A stretch of DNA of 64,000 nucleotides from an uncultured Paracoccaceae bacterium (GTDB taxonomy: Bacteria; Pseudomonadota; Alphaproteobacteria; Rhodobacterales; Rhodobacteraceae): contig CANLQK010000002.1 of NCBI GenBank assembly GCA_947493255.1, positions 248,001-312,000 on the forward strand, given 5' to 3'. The position numbers and the translations under genes were made by a program. Positions 8,923-18,005 of the stretch are shown here, piece by piece. The notes under the pieces were generated by a model that searched no databases, had not been told where the DNA came from, and saw only the letters and a list, made by a program, of their open reading frames with translations. Position 1 is the first letter of the stretch, and each line of letters starts with the position of its first letter.

Positions 8923-9801
8923 ATGGCCTTGGACGGACGGCACGACCAAAACTTTTCACGCACCGCCATGAAGGCAGAGCTTTTGGATGCAGAAACCGAG
9001 CTCGAACTCGCATACGCATGGCGCGACCACCGTGACGAACAAGCATTGCATCGGCTGATCACGGCGTACATGCGGTTGGCAATTTCCATGGCGTCCAAGT
9101 TTAAACGATACGGTGCATCCCGAAACGACCTGATCCAAGAGGCGTCTTTGGGCCTAATGAAGGCCGCCGACAAATTCGACCCTGACCGTGGCGTTCGTTT
9201 TTCCACCTATGCCGTCTGGTGGATCAAAGCGTCGATCCAAGATCACGTGATGCGCAATTGGTCGATGGTTCGGACGGGCTCAACCTCGTCGCAAAAATCC
9301 CTGTTTTTCAACATGCGCCGTGTTCAGGCCCGTCTAGAACGCGAAGCCATGGCGCGCGGTGAGGAGTTGGATCGTCATGATCTGCGCACCCGCATCGCCA
9401 CCGAGGTCGGCGTTCCGCTGCGCGACGTCGAAATGATGGAAGGTCGGCTGAGCGGGTCGGATTTTTCCTTAAACGCGACACAATCCACCGAAGATGAAGG
9501 GCGCGAATGGATCGACGCTTTAGAAGATGACGGGGCGCAAGCGGCTGAAACCGTAGAGGCAAACCACGATACAGACACGTTGCGTCAGTGGCTGTTGTCG
9601 GCCCTGAGCAACTTGAATGAACGTGAACAGTTTATCGTTCGTGAACGTAAATTACGTGAACAGCCGCGCACCTTGGAAAGCCTAGGTACCGAACTGGGCC
9701 TCTCCAAAGAACGCATTCGCCAGCTCGAGGCTGCGGCCTTCGACAAAATGCGCAAACGGCTAGAAGGCCAAAGCGCCGAAGTCAGGAACTTCCTCGTCTG
9801 A
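8923..9801 (+). CDS. rpoH2: Alternative sigma factor RpoH, group II (RpoH2)
   Basis: 292-residue sigma-70-family factor of the heat-shock (sigma-32) type. Region 2 is seen at about residues 45-110 (NDLIQEASLGLMKAADKFD, then GVRFSTYAVWWIKASIQDHV). The RpoH box reads QKSLFFNMRR. Region 4 has LGTELGLSKERIRQLE as the -35-recognition helix. The sequence is closer to RpoH2 of Rhodobacter, which acts in the oxidative and singlet-oxygen response, than to the general heat-shock RpoH. An ECF-type promoter candidate lies upstream and a strong terminator follows. The ATG is preceded by GGGGATA. Confidence 0.9.
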   Translation: MALDGRHDQNFSRTAMKAELLDAETELELAYAWRDHRDEQALHRLITAYMRLAISMASKFKRYGASRNDLIQEASLGLMKAADKFDPDRGVRFSTYAVWWIKASIQDHVMRNWSMVRTGSTSSQKSLFFNMRRVQARLEREAMARGEELDRHDLRTRIATEVGVPLRDVEMMEGRLSGSDFSLNATQSTEDEGREWIDALEDDGAQAAETVEANHDTDTLRQWLLSALSNLNEREQFIVRERKLREQPRTLESLGTELGLSKERIRQLEAAAFDKMRKRLEGQSAEVRNFLV

Positions 9802-9832
9802 TATTTTTCCACTGATATCGGGCACACCCTCG

Positions 9833-9864
9833 CGCCCGCCGACCCCCAGTCGGCGGGCGTTTTT
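9833..9864 (+). terminator. Rho-independent terminator after rpoH2
   Basis: Perfect 11-bp GC-rich inverted repeat (9833-9843 with 9849-9859), 5-nt loop, followed by TTTTT at 9860-9864. It separates rpoH2 from coaBC. Confidence 0.93.
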
Positions 9865-9924
9865 CGTGTCTGGTTCTTTGGCGTCGTTGCGCCTAACCTT
9901 GCGCGACGAAACGGAGGCTTGGGC

Positions 9925-11115
9925 ATGACAGGCAAAACAATTCTATTGGTCATCGGCGGCGGGATCGCTGCGTTCAAAACGCTCGACCTGATCCGTCGCC
10001 TGCGCGAACGTGGGCACCGTGTCGTCCCTGTGCTGACCAAAGCCGCGACCGAATTTGTAACCCCGCTCAGCGTCTCGGCCTTGGCTGGTGAAAAGGTCTA
10101 CCAAGACTTGTTCGACCTCAACGACGAAGCCGAAATGGGGCATATTGAGCTCAGCCGCGCGGCTGACTTGGTCGTCGTGGCCCCCGCGACCGCCGACCTG
10201 ATGGCGAAAATGGCGAATGGACATGCCAATGACCTCGCCTCGACCATGCTCATGGCAACCGACAAACGCGTCCTCATCGCGCCGTCTATGAACGTTCGGA
10301 TGTGGGAACACGCCGCGACGCAGCGCAACTTAGCGACATTGACGAAAGACGGTATTTTGACATCCGGCCCCAATGAAGGCGATATGGCCTGTGGTGAATT
10401 TGGGTTTGGGCGTATGGCCGAACCGATGGAAATTCTGGCCGCCGCCGAATCCGCGTTAAATGACGGCCCACTAAAAGGGCGGCATGTTCTGGTGACATCC
10501 GGCCCAACACACGAACCAATTGACCCCGTCCGCTACATCGCCAACCGCTCTTCCGGCGCGCAAGGGGCGGCCATCGCGCAGGCCCTGTTGGCGCAGGGCG
10601 CGAAGGTCACCTTTGTCTCAGGGCCAGCGGATGTCGCGGCCCCGATGGGAGTTGACCTTGTCCCCGTACAAACTGCGGCCGAAATGTTGGATGCAGTGAA
10701 CGCCGTAAAAGATGTTGATGTCGGTATCTTTGCCGCGGCGGTCGCCGACTGGCGCGTTGCCTCTGCATCTGACCAGAAAATCAAGAAAGACGGAAACGGG
10801 CTGCCTGTCCTCGACTTCGCCGAAAACCCAGACATCCTTGCGACGGTCTGCGCATCAAAATCGCGGCCCAAGCTGGTCATCGGATTTGCCGCCGAAACCC
10901 AAAACGTGGTCGAGAACGCCACAGCCAAACGCAAACGCAAAGGCTGCGACTGGATTGTTGCCAACGATGTGTCCCCCGAAACCGGTATTATGGGCGGCGC
11001 AGAAAATGACGTTGTGTTGATTTCTGCCAACGGCGCCGAAGACTGGCCTCGTATGGGTAAAGGCCAAGTGGCCGAACGTCTGGCCATGAAAATTGCCGAA
11101 GAATTAGGTGGTTAA
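9925..11115 (+). CDS. coaBC: Bifunctional phosphopantothenoylcysteine decarboxylase / phosphopantothenate-cysteine ligase
   Basis: 396-residue CoaBC, catalysing two successive steps of coenzyme A synthesis from 4'-phosphopantothenate. The N-terminal flavoprotein decarboxylase domain has ILLVIGGGIAAFKTLDLIRRL, the catalytic His in MGHIELSRAADLVVVAPATA, ASTMLMATDKRVLIAPSMN and the substrate-clamp Cys in GDMACGEFGFGRM. The C-terminal ligase domain has VLVTSGPTHEPIDPVRYIAN, then GIFAAAVADWRV and KLVIGFAAET. The ATG at 9925 follows CGGAGG with 7-nt spacing. Confidence 0.96.
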   Translation: MTGKTILLVIGGGIAAFKTLDLIRRLRERGHRVVPVLTKAATEFVTPLSVSALAGEKVYQDLFDLNDEAEMGHIELSRAADLVVVAPATADLMAKMANGHANDLASTMLMATDKRVLIAPSMNVRMWEHAATQRNLATLTKDGILTSGPNEGDMACGEFGFGRMAEPMEILAAAESALNDGPLKGRHVLVTSGPTHEPIDPVRYIANRSSGAQGAAIAQALLAQGAKVTFVSGPADVAAPMGVDLVPVQTAAEMLDAVNAVKDVDVGIFAAAVADWRVASASDQKIKKDGNGLPVLDFAENPDILATVCASKSRPKLVIGFAAETQNVVENATAKRKRKGCDWIVANDVSPETGIMGGAENDVVLISANGAEDWPRMGKGQVAERLAMKIAEELGG

Positions 11116-11157
11116 GCGCCAAATCATGCGAGTCTCAGTCAAACAAGCGAGGGCGTA

Positions 11158-11610
11158 ATGCCAAACATTGCAATCGAATGGATTGACGGTTTCGATCAAA
11201 CATTGGGTCTTCCCACCTACGAAACTACCGGCGCGGCGGGGGCTGATCTGCGGGCTAACTTTGAAACCCGAGAACCTGTCACACTTGCCCCCGGTGCACG
11301 TGCGCTCATCCAAACTGGGCTGCGCATGGCCATTCCTCAAGGGTACGAGGTGCAAATCCGACCTCGGTCCGGCTTGGCATTGAAACACGGCATCACCTTG
11401 CCAAACAGCCCCGGCACGATCGACAGCGACTATCGCGGCCCTCTCGGCGTTATCGTGCAAAACGGGGGCGACGTAGACTTTGAAATTACCCACGGGATGC
11501 GGATCGCGCAGATGGTCGTTGCGCCGGTTGTGCAGGCCACGTTTTCGGTCGGGTCATTAGATGAAACAACACGTGGTGCAGGTGGGTTCGGTTCCACTGG
11601 GACGGCATAA
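11158..11610 (+). CDS. dut: Deoxyuridine 5'-triphosphate nucleotidohydrolase (dUTPase)
   Basis: 150-residue trimeric dUTPase that hydrolyses dUTP to dUMP, keeping uracil out of DNA and feeding dTMP synthesis. The five family motifs are visible: [15 protein letters not shown] (motif 2), [13 protein letters not shown] (motif 3, with catalytic Asp and uracil-binding residues), [10 protein letters not shown], and the Gly-rich [10 protein letters not shown] at the C-terminus. It sits 42 bp after coaBC, a common alphaproteobacterial order, and just upstream of the ThiF-like gene. Confidence 0.97.
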   Translation: MPNIAIEWIDGFDQTLGLPTYETTGAAGADLRANFETREPVTLAPGARALIQTGLRMAIPQGYEVQIRPRSGLALKHGITLPNSPGTIDSDYRGPLGVIVQNGGDVDFEITHGMRIAQMVVAPVVQATFSVGSLDETTRGAGGFGSTGTA

Positions 11611-11613
11611 CCG

Positions 11614-12660
11614 ATGACCTTGGTTCTTGTCTTGGCGGCCTTCTTGTGGGGCGTGGGGTGGGTGATGAAAACCCCGTTGAAAACACGCTGGGCGATGATT
11701 GCCCTTCTTCTAGGTGCCGTTATAGTCTTGCACCTTGTATTACCAAACGGCCACCCCATTCGTGACAGCACTGGCGGCACTGCAGTCGTGTGGATTTTTG
11801 CTATTGTGGCTGGATTTTTGATATACGGGTATACATATTTGCTGTCCGCACTTCGCGCCAGAGCAGAAAGCACCAGCACCCTTTCCGCTGAAACAACCCA
11901 ACATTCAGGGCCCTTTTCCGACACAGAGCTTGAACGATACGCCCGCCACATTGTTCTGCGTGAAATCGGGGGCGCTGGCCAAAAGGCATTAAAAGACGCA
12001 TCCATCTTGGTCGTTGGGGCAGGGGGACTTGGGGCGCCGGCGCTGCAATACCTTGCGGCTGCGGGTGTCGGCACCATCGGGGTGATCGATGACGACGTTG
12101 TCGACAATTCCAACCTTCAACGTCAGGTCATTCACACCGACCCACGGATCGGGATACCTAAGGTCGACTCTGCCGCGATGGCCATAAAAGACCTCAACCC
12201 CTTCGTCACAGTCAAACCCTATAACCGCCGTCTGACGGCTGACATCGCCGCCGATCTGATCGCAGATTATGATTTGGTTCTTGATGGCTGCGATAACTTC
12301 GACACGCGGTATTTGGTCAACGCCACTTGCGTAACAACGCAAACGCCCCTCATCGCTGCGGCCCTCACACAATGGGAAGGTCAGATCAGCCTTTACGATC
12401 CCAATGCGGGAACACCTTGTTATCAATGCATTTTTCCACAGGCCCCGGCGGCCGAACTGGTGCCATCTTGTGCCGAAGGCGGCGTGTTGGGCCCCTTGCC
12501 CGGTGTCATCGGCGCTATGATTGCGGTCGAGGCGGTGAAAGCCATAACAGGTGCGGGCGAAGGTTTGCGCGGCCGCATGCTGATCTACGATGCGCTTTAT
12601 GCTGAAACCCGCAGCATCACGATGAACCCCCGCGCCGATTGCCCTGTATGTGGTGGCTAA
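11614..12660 (+). CDS. HesA/MoeB/ThiF family adenylyltransferase with N-terminal membrane segments
   Basis: 348 residues. Residues 1-80 hold about three hydrophobic segments (near 1-18, 25-44 and 54-80). The rest is a full MoeB/ThiF E1-like domain: nucleotide loop VVGAGGLGAPALQYLAAAGV, DNSNLQRQVIH with the catalytic Arg, DGCDNFDTRYLVNATC, and two Cys pairs for zinc (CYQC and CPVC). Relatives adenylate the C-terminus of MoaD or ThiS in molybdopterin or thiazole synthesis. The membrane anchor is the odd feature. The partner sulfur carrier is not in the window. The start lies 3 bp after dut. Confidence 0.88.
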   Translation: MTLVLVLAAFLWGVGWVMKTPLKTRWAMIALLLGAVIVLHLVLPNGHPIRDSTGGTAVVWIFAIVAGFLIYGYTYLLSALRARAESTSTLSAETTQHSGPFSDTELERYARHIVLREIGGAGQKALKDASILVVGAGGLGAPALQYLAAAGVGTIGVIDDDVVDNSNLQRQVIHTDPRIGIPKVDSAAMAIKDLNPFVTVKPYNRRLTADIAADLIADYDLVLDGCDNFDTRYLVNATCVTTQTPLIAAALTQWEGQISLYDPNAGTPCYQCIFPQAPAAELVPSCAEGGVLGPLPGVIGAMIAVEAVKAITGAGEGLRGRMLIYDALYAETRSITMNPRADCPVCGG

Positions 12661-12730
12661 CTCAAAATTGACCACGCCGCGCTAGAAAGCCCGCGCGCAC
12701 GCCCCTATTTCAAAGCAAAGGAGATTGCTT

Positions 12731-14743
12731 ATGACCAACCCGCTGCTGTCCGATTGGACCACATCGTTTGACTTGCCCCCCTTTGATTTGATCGATGACA
12801 CGCATTTTGCCCCTGCTGTTGACGCCGCGCTGGACCAAGCGCGTGCCAACATCGCGGCCATCACGGACGATAGCGAACCAACCTTCGCCAATACAATCGA
12901 AGCCCTTTCGCTGGCAGATGCACCGCTAGAAAAGGCGCTCGCCCCGTTCTATGCGTTGGCCGGTGCAGACAGCAATGAAACCCGCGATGCTTTGATGCGC
13001 GACTTTTCCCCGCTTATCTCGTCCTACATGTCCGAAATCACCGCCAACGCGGCTTTGTTTGCCCGCATTGAAACCCTGTGGGAAGGGCGTGATGACTTGG
13101 GGCTCAGCGATGAACAGTCGCGTGTCTTGATGTTGGTTCACCGCAGTTTCGTCCGTGCCGGTGCGCAGCTTAAAGGGGAACAAGCCAGCCGTTTGGCCGA
13201 TGTAAAACAACGCCTTAGCGTCTTGGGCACCCAGTTCACACAAAACCTGTTGGCCGACGAACGCAGCTGGTTCATGCCGCTGAACGACACTGCGGGCCTC
13301 CCCGATTTTGTCATCGCTGCAGCCAAATCCGCAGGCGAAGAAAAGGGCGCAGACGGCCCTGTTGTGACCCTGTCGCGATCTCTTATTGTTCCGTTTCTTC
13401 AATTCTCTGACCGACGTGATCTGCGCGAAAAAGCCTATGAAGCATGGACCGCGCGCGGCGCAAACGGGGGCGACACAGACAACCGCGCAATCGCGGCTGA
13501 AATCCTCAAACTGCGCGAAGAACGCGCGCACCTTCTGGGGTACGAAAACTTCGCTACCTACAAACTTGAAACCGAAATGGCGGGCGCCCCTGACGCCGTG
13601 CGCAAACTCCTGATGCAGGTTTGGGAACCGGCCAAAGCCTCGGCTGAAGCGGATGCCAAAATCCTCGAAGATATGTTAATCGCCGACGGCCAAACCGCGC
13701 CCTTGCAGCCATGGGACTGGCGGTACTACAGCGAAAAACGCCGCGCCGCAGAACACGACCTAAACGAAGCCGAACTCAAACCTTACTTGCAATTGGACCG
13801 CATGATCGAGGCCTCTTTCGCCTGCGCCAACCGCCTGTTTAAGCTCGACTTCACCCCCATCGACGCGCCGCTGTATCACGAAGACTGCCGCGCATGGGAC
13901 GTCACGCGTGACGGCAAACATATGGCGGTCTTCATTGGCGATTATTTCGCCCGTGGCTCCAAACGTTCCGGCGCATGGTGTTCAGCGATGCGCAGCCAAC
14001 AGAAACTGGCTGGCGACATTCGCCCCCATGTCATCAACGTGTGCAACTTCGCCAAGCCGCCAGCAGGCGAGGCGGCGTTGCTGTCGTACGACGACGCGCG
14101 CACCCTGTTCCACGAGTTCGGCCACGCCCTGCACCAGATGTTGTCTGACGTGACCTATACCGAAATTTCCGGCACCTCCGTGGCCCGTGATTTCGTCGAA
14201 CTGCCCAGCCAGCTTTACGAACATTGGCTGGAAGTCCCTGAAGTGTTGGAAGAATTCGCAACCCATGCTGACACTGGTGAACCTATGCCGCGCGACTTGC
14301 TTAACCGGATGTTGGGTGCAGCCACCTACGACATGGGCTTTTCCACGGTTGAATATGTGGCATCCGCTATGGTCGACCTGGGGTTCCACGATGGACCCGC
14401 GCCAGCAGACCCCATGCAAAAACAGGCAGAGATCCTTGAAAGCATCGGCATGCCATCCGCCATCCGCATGCGCCACGCAACGCCGCATTTTGCCCATGTT
14501 TTTGCGGGCGACGGTTATTCATCTGGCTATTACAGCTACATGTGGTCCGAAGTCATGGACGCCGACGCATTCGAGGCCTTCGAAGCAAATGGCGGCCCGT
14601 TTGACCCCGCAATGGCGGCCAAGCTGGAACAATTCATCTTGTCAGCTGGTGGTTCCGAAGACGCTGCAGTGCTCTACCAAAAATTCCGCGGCTCCATGCC
14701 CGACGCGACGGCCCTCCTCAAAGGGCGCGGGTTAGCGGCCTAG
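12731..14743 (+). CDS. M3 family oligopeptidase (oligopeptidase A / dipeptidyl carboxypeptidase type)
   Basis: 670-residue zinc metallopeptidase with the M3 signature HEFGHALHQML (HExxH, with the third ligand Glu in the downstream helix), preceded by LLSYDDARTLF. A cytoplasmic role in trimming peptides and cleaved signal peptides is typical. The N-terminal helical part (FDLPPFDLIDDTHFAPAVDAAL) matches PrlC/Dcp proteins, and the length is standard. The ATG at 12731 follows AAAGGAGA. PrlC and Dcp cannot be separated reliably from the sequence alone. Confidence 0.92.
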   Translation: MTNPLLSDWTTSFDLPPFDLIDDTHFAPAVDAALDQARANIAAITDDSEPTFANTIEALSLADAPLEKALAPFYALAGADSNETRDALMRDFSPLISSYMSEITANAALFARIETLWEGRDDLGLSDEQSRVLMLVHRSFVRAGAQLKGEQASRLADVKQRLSVLGTQFTQNLLADERSWFMPLNDTAGLPDFVIAAAKSAGEEKGADGPVVTLSRSLIVPFLQFSDRRDLREKAYEAWTARGANGGDTDNRAIAAEILKLREERAHLLGYENFATYKLETEMAGAPDAVRKLLMQVWEPAKASAEADAKILEDMLIADGQTAPLQPWDWRYYSEKRRAAEHDLNEAELKPYLQLDRMIEASFACANRLFKLDFTPIDAPLYHEDCRAWDVTRDGKHMAVFIGDYFARGSKRSGAWCSAMRSQQKLAGDIRPHVINVCNFAKPPAGEAALLSYDDARTLFHEFGHALHQMLSDVTYTEISGTSVARDFVELPSQLYEHWLEVPEVLEEFATHADTGEPMPRDLLNRMLGAATYDMGFSTVEYVASAMVDLGFHDGPAPADPMQKQAEILESIGMPSAIRMRHATPHFAHVFAGDGYSSGYYSYMWSEVMDADAFEAFEANGGPFDPAMAAKLEQFILSAGGSEDAAVLYQKFRGSMPDATALLKGRGLAA

Positions 14744-14756
14744 ACAAAACCAGATA

Positions 14757-14780
14757 GCGCGGCAGGTTTGCCTGCCGCGC
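14757..14780 (+). terminator. Hairpin terminator after the M3 peptidase gene
   Basis: Perfect 10-bp inverted repeat (14757-14766 with 14771-14780) with a 4-nt loop. The following bases (ACTCATCATTTTC) are only weakly T-rich, so termination efficiency is uncertain. Confidence 0.7.
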
Positions 14781-14844
14781 ACTCATCATTTTCGGGCCTG
14801 AAACTCTGTGACACAATTCGTTGGATGTCTGTTAAGATCAAAAA

Positions 14845-15213
14845 ATGTCTCGAAATCCAGTATCATTCATCGCCACCGACAGTCCCGAAGCGGCCCAGGC
14901 TTTTTATCAAAATATCATGGGGTTGTCGTTAAATGAAGCGACGCCCTTCGCGCTCGTATTTCTCGACGGATCACACACTCTGCGTGTCCAAATCGTCACC
15001 GAACTTGAACCCACCAACTACACTGTCCACGGATGGACGGTGACCGATATCGCGGCTGAAGTCCGGTCGCTAAGTTCCAAGGGCGTGATATTTCAACGGT
15101 TCGATCAACTTGATCAGGATGAACTTGGGGTTTGGACAACGCCTGACGGCAACAAGATTGCATGGTTCAAAGACCCAAGCGGAAATACACTTTCGCTGAC
15201 CGAACATGTCTAG
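14845..15213 (+). CDS. VOC (glyoxalase/bleomycin-resistance fold) family protein
   Basis: 122-residue protein with the vicinal-oxygen-chelate beta-alpha-beta-beta-beta pattern in duplicate: FIATDSPEAAQAFYQNIMGL at the start and KDPSGNTLSLTEHV at the end, typical of single-domain VOC proteins. The usual first metal ligand (His in the first strand) is replaced by Ala in FIATDS, so a classical metal-dependent activity is doubtful. Substrate unknown. Stands alone between a terminator and a convergent gene. Confidence 0.8.
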   Translation: MSRNPVSFIATDSPEAAQAFYQNIMGLSLNEATPFALVFLDGSHTLRVQIVTELEPTNYTVHGWTVTDIAAEVRSLSSKGVIFQRFDQLDQDELGVWTTPDGNKIAWFKDPSGNTLSLTEHV

Positions 15214-15331
15214 AATAAGGGGCTCGTGTTGAACCCACTTAGCGTTCGCGTACAAAGCCAGAATTCATGTATTTAAAGCACCGTTTCACCGGTCGGGTGT
15301 CGGCCACGTTCAAAAAACTATCGGCCTCAAC

Positions 15332-15901
15332 TCACTCGCGCAGCTCGTCGGCATCTACACCAAACAATGCAACTTTTGGGGCCCAGCCACGATAGCCGTC
15401 CGCGCGCAAACGGCACCACGTTGGGCCGCATTCGCCCAAATCTGCGACAACGCCCAATTCTAACAGGGCCACTTCGGTGGCCGTGTCGTTGGGTTGGCTG
15501 CGAATGGTCAACAGGTCTTCGTCCACAATCACAGTGCGGTTTCCTGATAGCAGCGAATAGTGCACCCAACCGCCCAGACCTTCGCGGTCAACTACGCGGC
15601 GCCAATGGCCGTATTCGCCCACAACACGCAATGGCATGTCGCGACGCTGAAAAACCCAATCAATTCGGTGAGATAGAGAAGGCCCGCGGCGCACATTCGC
15701 CTCGTTCGCCTTCAACGATACATAGCGCGGCATCGGCAGGTTTGTGACAGGGCCGCGGTCGCCTTGGACAGCGGTAATTGGGGTAACAACGGCTTGGTCT
15801 GCGGCGGTTTCCGGGGTGGTATTGTCCGCAAAACCACCCGTGGCGCAGCCCAAAGCCACACCCAAACCAATCACGATCGCCTTAATGCGTCCTGCGTTCA
15901 T
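15332..15901 (-). CDS. Exported protein with two bacterial SH3 domains
   Basis: 189 residues from the second of two ATGs. GAGGG lies 7 nt before 15901 but only 2 nt before the ATG at 15907, which decides the start. A signal peptide is evident (IKAIVIGLGVALGCATGGFA). Two SH3b-like repeats follow: VSLKANEANVRRGPSLSHRI, with WVFQRRDMPLRVVGEYGHWR and GWVHYSLLSG; then LLTIRSQPNDTATEVALLEL with WCRLRADGYRGWAPKVALFG. Such domains often bind peptidoglycan or peptides at the cell surface. The specific role is unknown. A Cys near the signal cleavage region (LGCATG) might allow lipidation, but the lipobox is poor. Confidence 0.82.
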   Translation of the reverse strand: MNAGRIKAIVIGLGVALGCATGGFADNTTPETAADQAVVTPITAVQGDRGPVTNLPMPRYVSLKANEANVRRGPSLSHRIDWVFQRRDMPLRVVGEYGHWRRVVDREGLGGWVHYSLLSGNRTVIVDEDLLTIRSQPNDTATEVALLELGVVADLGECGPTWCRLRADGYRGWAPKVALFGVDADELRE

Positions 15902-16012
15902 ACTCATACCCTCATCGGTCCCAAATTTTAGTTGGCGGTTCTTGTGCCGCCGGACCTTTGAGGGCAACCTGCCACAGAGCGCCCCACGCGGGCAAGCGAG
16001 GGGAGCACTATC

Positions 16013-16999
16013 ATGCCAAGCAAACGCCTAAGTGTTACCGTCACGCGACGGTTGCCCGACCCAGTCGAGGCTCGGATGCGCGAATTGTTCGACGTGACCC
16101 TACGTACAGATGACACCCCACTGACAGATCGCCAACTTGTTGACGCGATGCAAAACTGCGATGTCCTCGTGCCCACCGTGACAGACCAGATCTCAGCCAA
16201 ACTGATCGGTCAGGCGGGTGATCGTTTGAAACTTATCGCCAGCTACGGGGCAGGGGTCGACCATATTGATGTCGCCACCGCCCGCCAGCGCGGCATCCTT
16301 GTGTCCAACACCCCCGGTGTCACCACCGACGATACCGCCGATATGGCCATGGCGCTAATTTTGGCCGTCACCCGCCGCATTCCCGAAGGGTTGGCAACCA
16401 TGCAAGACGGGACATGGGATGGTTGGGCCCCCACCGCGATGATGGGCGGGCGCATTGCGGGCCGTCGTCTGGGTATCCTTGGGATGGGCCGGATCGGGCA
16501 GGCGGTTGCGCGCCGTGCACGGGCGTTCGGCATGCAAGTGCACTACAACAACCGCCGTCGTTTGCGCCCCGAAATCGAAGACCAGCTCGATGCGACATGG
16601 TGGGAAAGTCTCGACCAAATGGTCGCGCGCATGGATGTGGTCAGCATCAACTGCCCGCATACGCCCGCCACCTTTCACCTTATGAATGCGCGACGGTTAA
16701 AGTTGATGAAACCCGACGCCGTCATCGTCAACACAGCCCGCGGCGAAGTCATCGACGAGAACGCGTTGACGCGCATGTTGCGGGCTGGTGAACTTGCTGG
16801 CGCGGGCCTAGATGTTTTGGAAAACGGCCACCAAGTGAACCCACGTCTGCGCGAGCTGAAAAACGTGGTTCTGTTGCCGCACATGGGGTCTGCCACCTAC
16901 GAAGGTCGCATTGAAATGGGCGAAAAAATTCTGTTAAACATCAAAACCTTTGATGACGGCCACCGCCCACCAGACCTTGTTGTGCCCGCACTGCTTTAA
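16013..16999 (+). CDS. D-2-hydroxyacid dehydrogenase (glyoxylate/hydroxypyruvate reductase type)
   Basis: 328-residue NAD(P)-dependent dehydrogenase of the D-isomer-specific family. Motifs: IASYGAGVDHIDVATARQRG, VTTDDTADMAMALILAVTRR, the Rossmann loop LGILGMGRIGQAVARRARAFG followed by NNRRR (Arg-rich, suggesting NADPH preference), the catalytic Arg in VNTARGEVIDE, Glu near LDVLENG, and the His of LPHMGSAT. Most likely reduces glyoxylate or hydroxypyruvate. The ATG follows GAGGGGAG. It converges on the lipase gene with a 4-bp overlap. Confidence 0.9.
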   Translation: MPSKRLSVTVTRRLPDPVEARMRELFDVTLRTDDTPLTDRQLVDAMQNCDVLVPTVTDQISAKLIGQAGDRLKLIASYGAGVDHIDVATARQRGILVSNTPGVTTDDTADMAMALILAVTRRIPEGLATMQDGTWDGWAPTAMMGGRIAGRRLGILGMGRIGQAVARRARAFGMQVHYNNRRRLRPEIEDQLDATWWESLDQMVARMDVVSINCPHTPATFHLMNARRLKLMKPDAVIVNTARGEVIDENALTRMLRAGELAGAGLDVLENGHQVNPRLRELKNVVLLPHMGSATYEGRIEMGEKILLNIKTFDDGHRPPDLVVPALL

Positions 17000-17691
17000 C
17001 CCGTCACAGGCCAGTTGGTTGGTAGGCTCGCCTTGTAATTTGGGTTTCCTAATAATGCCTTGTAGTGGGTCATTTTGTGCGTAAACCGAATATAGGTGCG
17101 CCGTCCCAATCGCAAAGATTTGCCAGCATGGCGAAACCGGTCAGACGGTAAACTGCCTACCGGATCATCTGCCAAATGAATGCACAGGCAATTCTTGTCA
17201 TTTTGCACAGCTTGCCCACCCGCATAGACCCGCGGGGCGGCAAAACAAATGGCCGGAACCCCCCAAACCAGTGACAAAACCTGCGCAGATGCCGCCCCCA
17301 ATGAATGCCCGACAATCAGCTTGGGCGGCGCCGCATCAAAATGGGTTTTGACGTACATTGCATGCGCCAAGAAACCTTGGTGCCAAACGCGCCCCAACTC
17401 ATTCCCGGTTGCGCCGCTTTTGACCTTGTAGCGTTTGCCACCAATATTCAGCAAACGAAGGTTGAACTTCAGATAATCCGCAGCGCTATCGCTCCCAGGA
17501 ATCAAAAGCGTGCGGTCCTTCAACATAAAGGCCTGCACATCGTCTTTGTTTAATGGCTTTTCTATTTGTGATTGAAGCCCCGCATGGGCGGGTGATTTCA
17601 AATAGCTGCTGTCAACCAAAGCCGCCGCTTGGGCCAACCCCATGCGTGCGCCCGACCCGCGCCGTGCTGATGTTCCTGAACTTGATGGCAT
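16996..17691 (-). CDS. Lipase class 3 (alpha/beta hydrolase) family protein
   Basis: 231 residues. The nucleophile elbow VGHSLGAASAQVLSLVWG (Ser of GHSLG) is followed by FAAPRVYAGG and LADDPVGSLP (candidate Asp), with a His in FTHKMTHY near the C-terminus, matching the lipase_3 fold. No signal peptide is seen, so it is probably cytoplasmic. The ATG is preceded by GGGGG. Substrate unknown. Confidence 0.8.
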   Translation of the reverse strand: MPSSSGTSARRGSGARMGLAQAAALVDSSYLKSPAHAGLQSQIEKPLNKDDVQAFMLKDRTLLIPGSDSAADYLKFNLRLLNIGGKRYKVKSGATGNELGRVWHQGFLAHAMYVKTHFDAAPPKLIVGHSLGAASAQVLSLVWGVPAICFAAPRVYAGGQAVQNDKNCLCIHLADDPVGSLPSDRFRHAGKSLRLGRRTYIRFTHKMTHYKALLGNPNYKASLPTNWPVTG

Positions 17692-17807
17692 AATACCCCC
17701 CAGACTGGCGCGGTTTATCCGGCCACTTAGAGGGGATCATGACCCAGCGTCATGCAATTTGTCTATTCCGGATACCCTGACCTGCGCCAAGGCAATCATT
17801 ACCGTGT

Positions 17808-18005
17808 TTACTGCACGCCCATCGTCGAAAACCGCATAAAATCGTTGTCCGACCGCGCACCCACGGGGCGTGGCGTATAGCTTTCAGCTGTTTCAAACCC
17901 TGAATACAGCGTGTCGCTGCTATCCAAACGGGACGTGATATCTGGGGGCGTACATGCCCCAAGCAACATGGCAGCGCTAAGCGCTACAAATCCAATACGT
18001 GTCAT
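17808..18005 (-). CDS. Small lipoprotein of unknown function
   Basis: 65 residues starting at the ATG at 18005, which has a strong GAGGAGAG site upstream. The signal and lipobox are clear (VALSAAMLLGAC, lipidated Cys18), followed by a short mature part of about 48 residues rich in Ser/Thr. No family recognised. Lies 116 bp upstream of the lipase gene on the same strand. Confidence 0.72.
   Translation of the reverse strand: MTRIGFVALSAAMLLGACTPPDITSRLDSSDTLYSGFETAESYTPRPVGARSDNDFMRFSTMGVQ

Noticed and set aside
8861-9046. Upstream extension of cobU into rpoH2
   Set aside because: Would overlap the opposite-strand sigma-factor gene and exceed family length.
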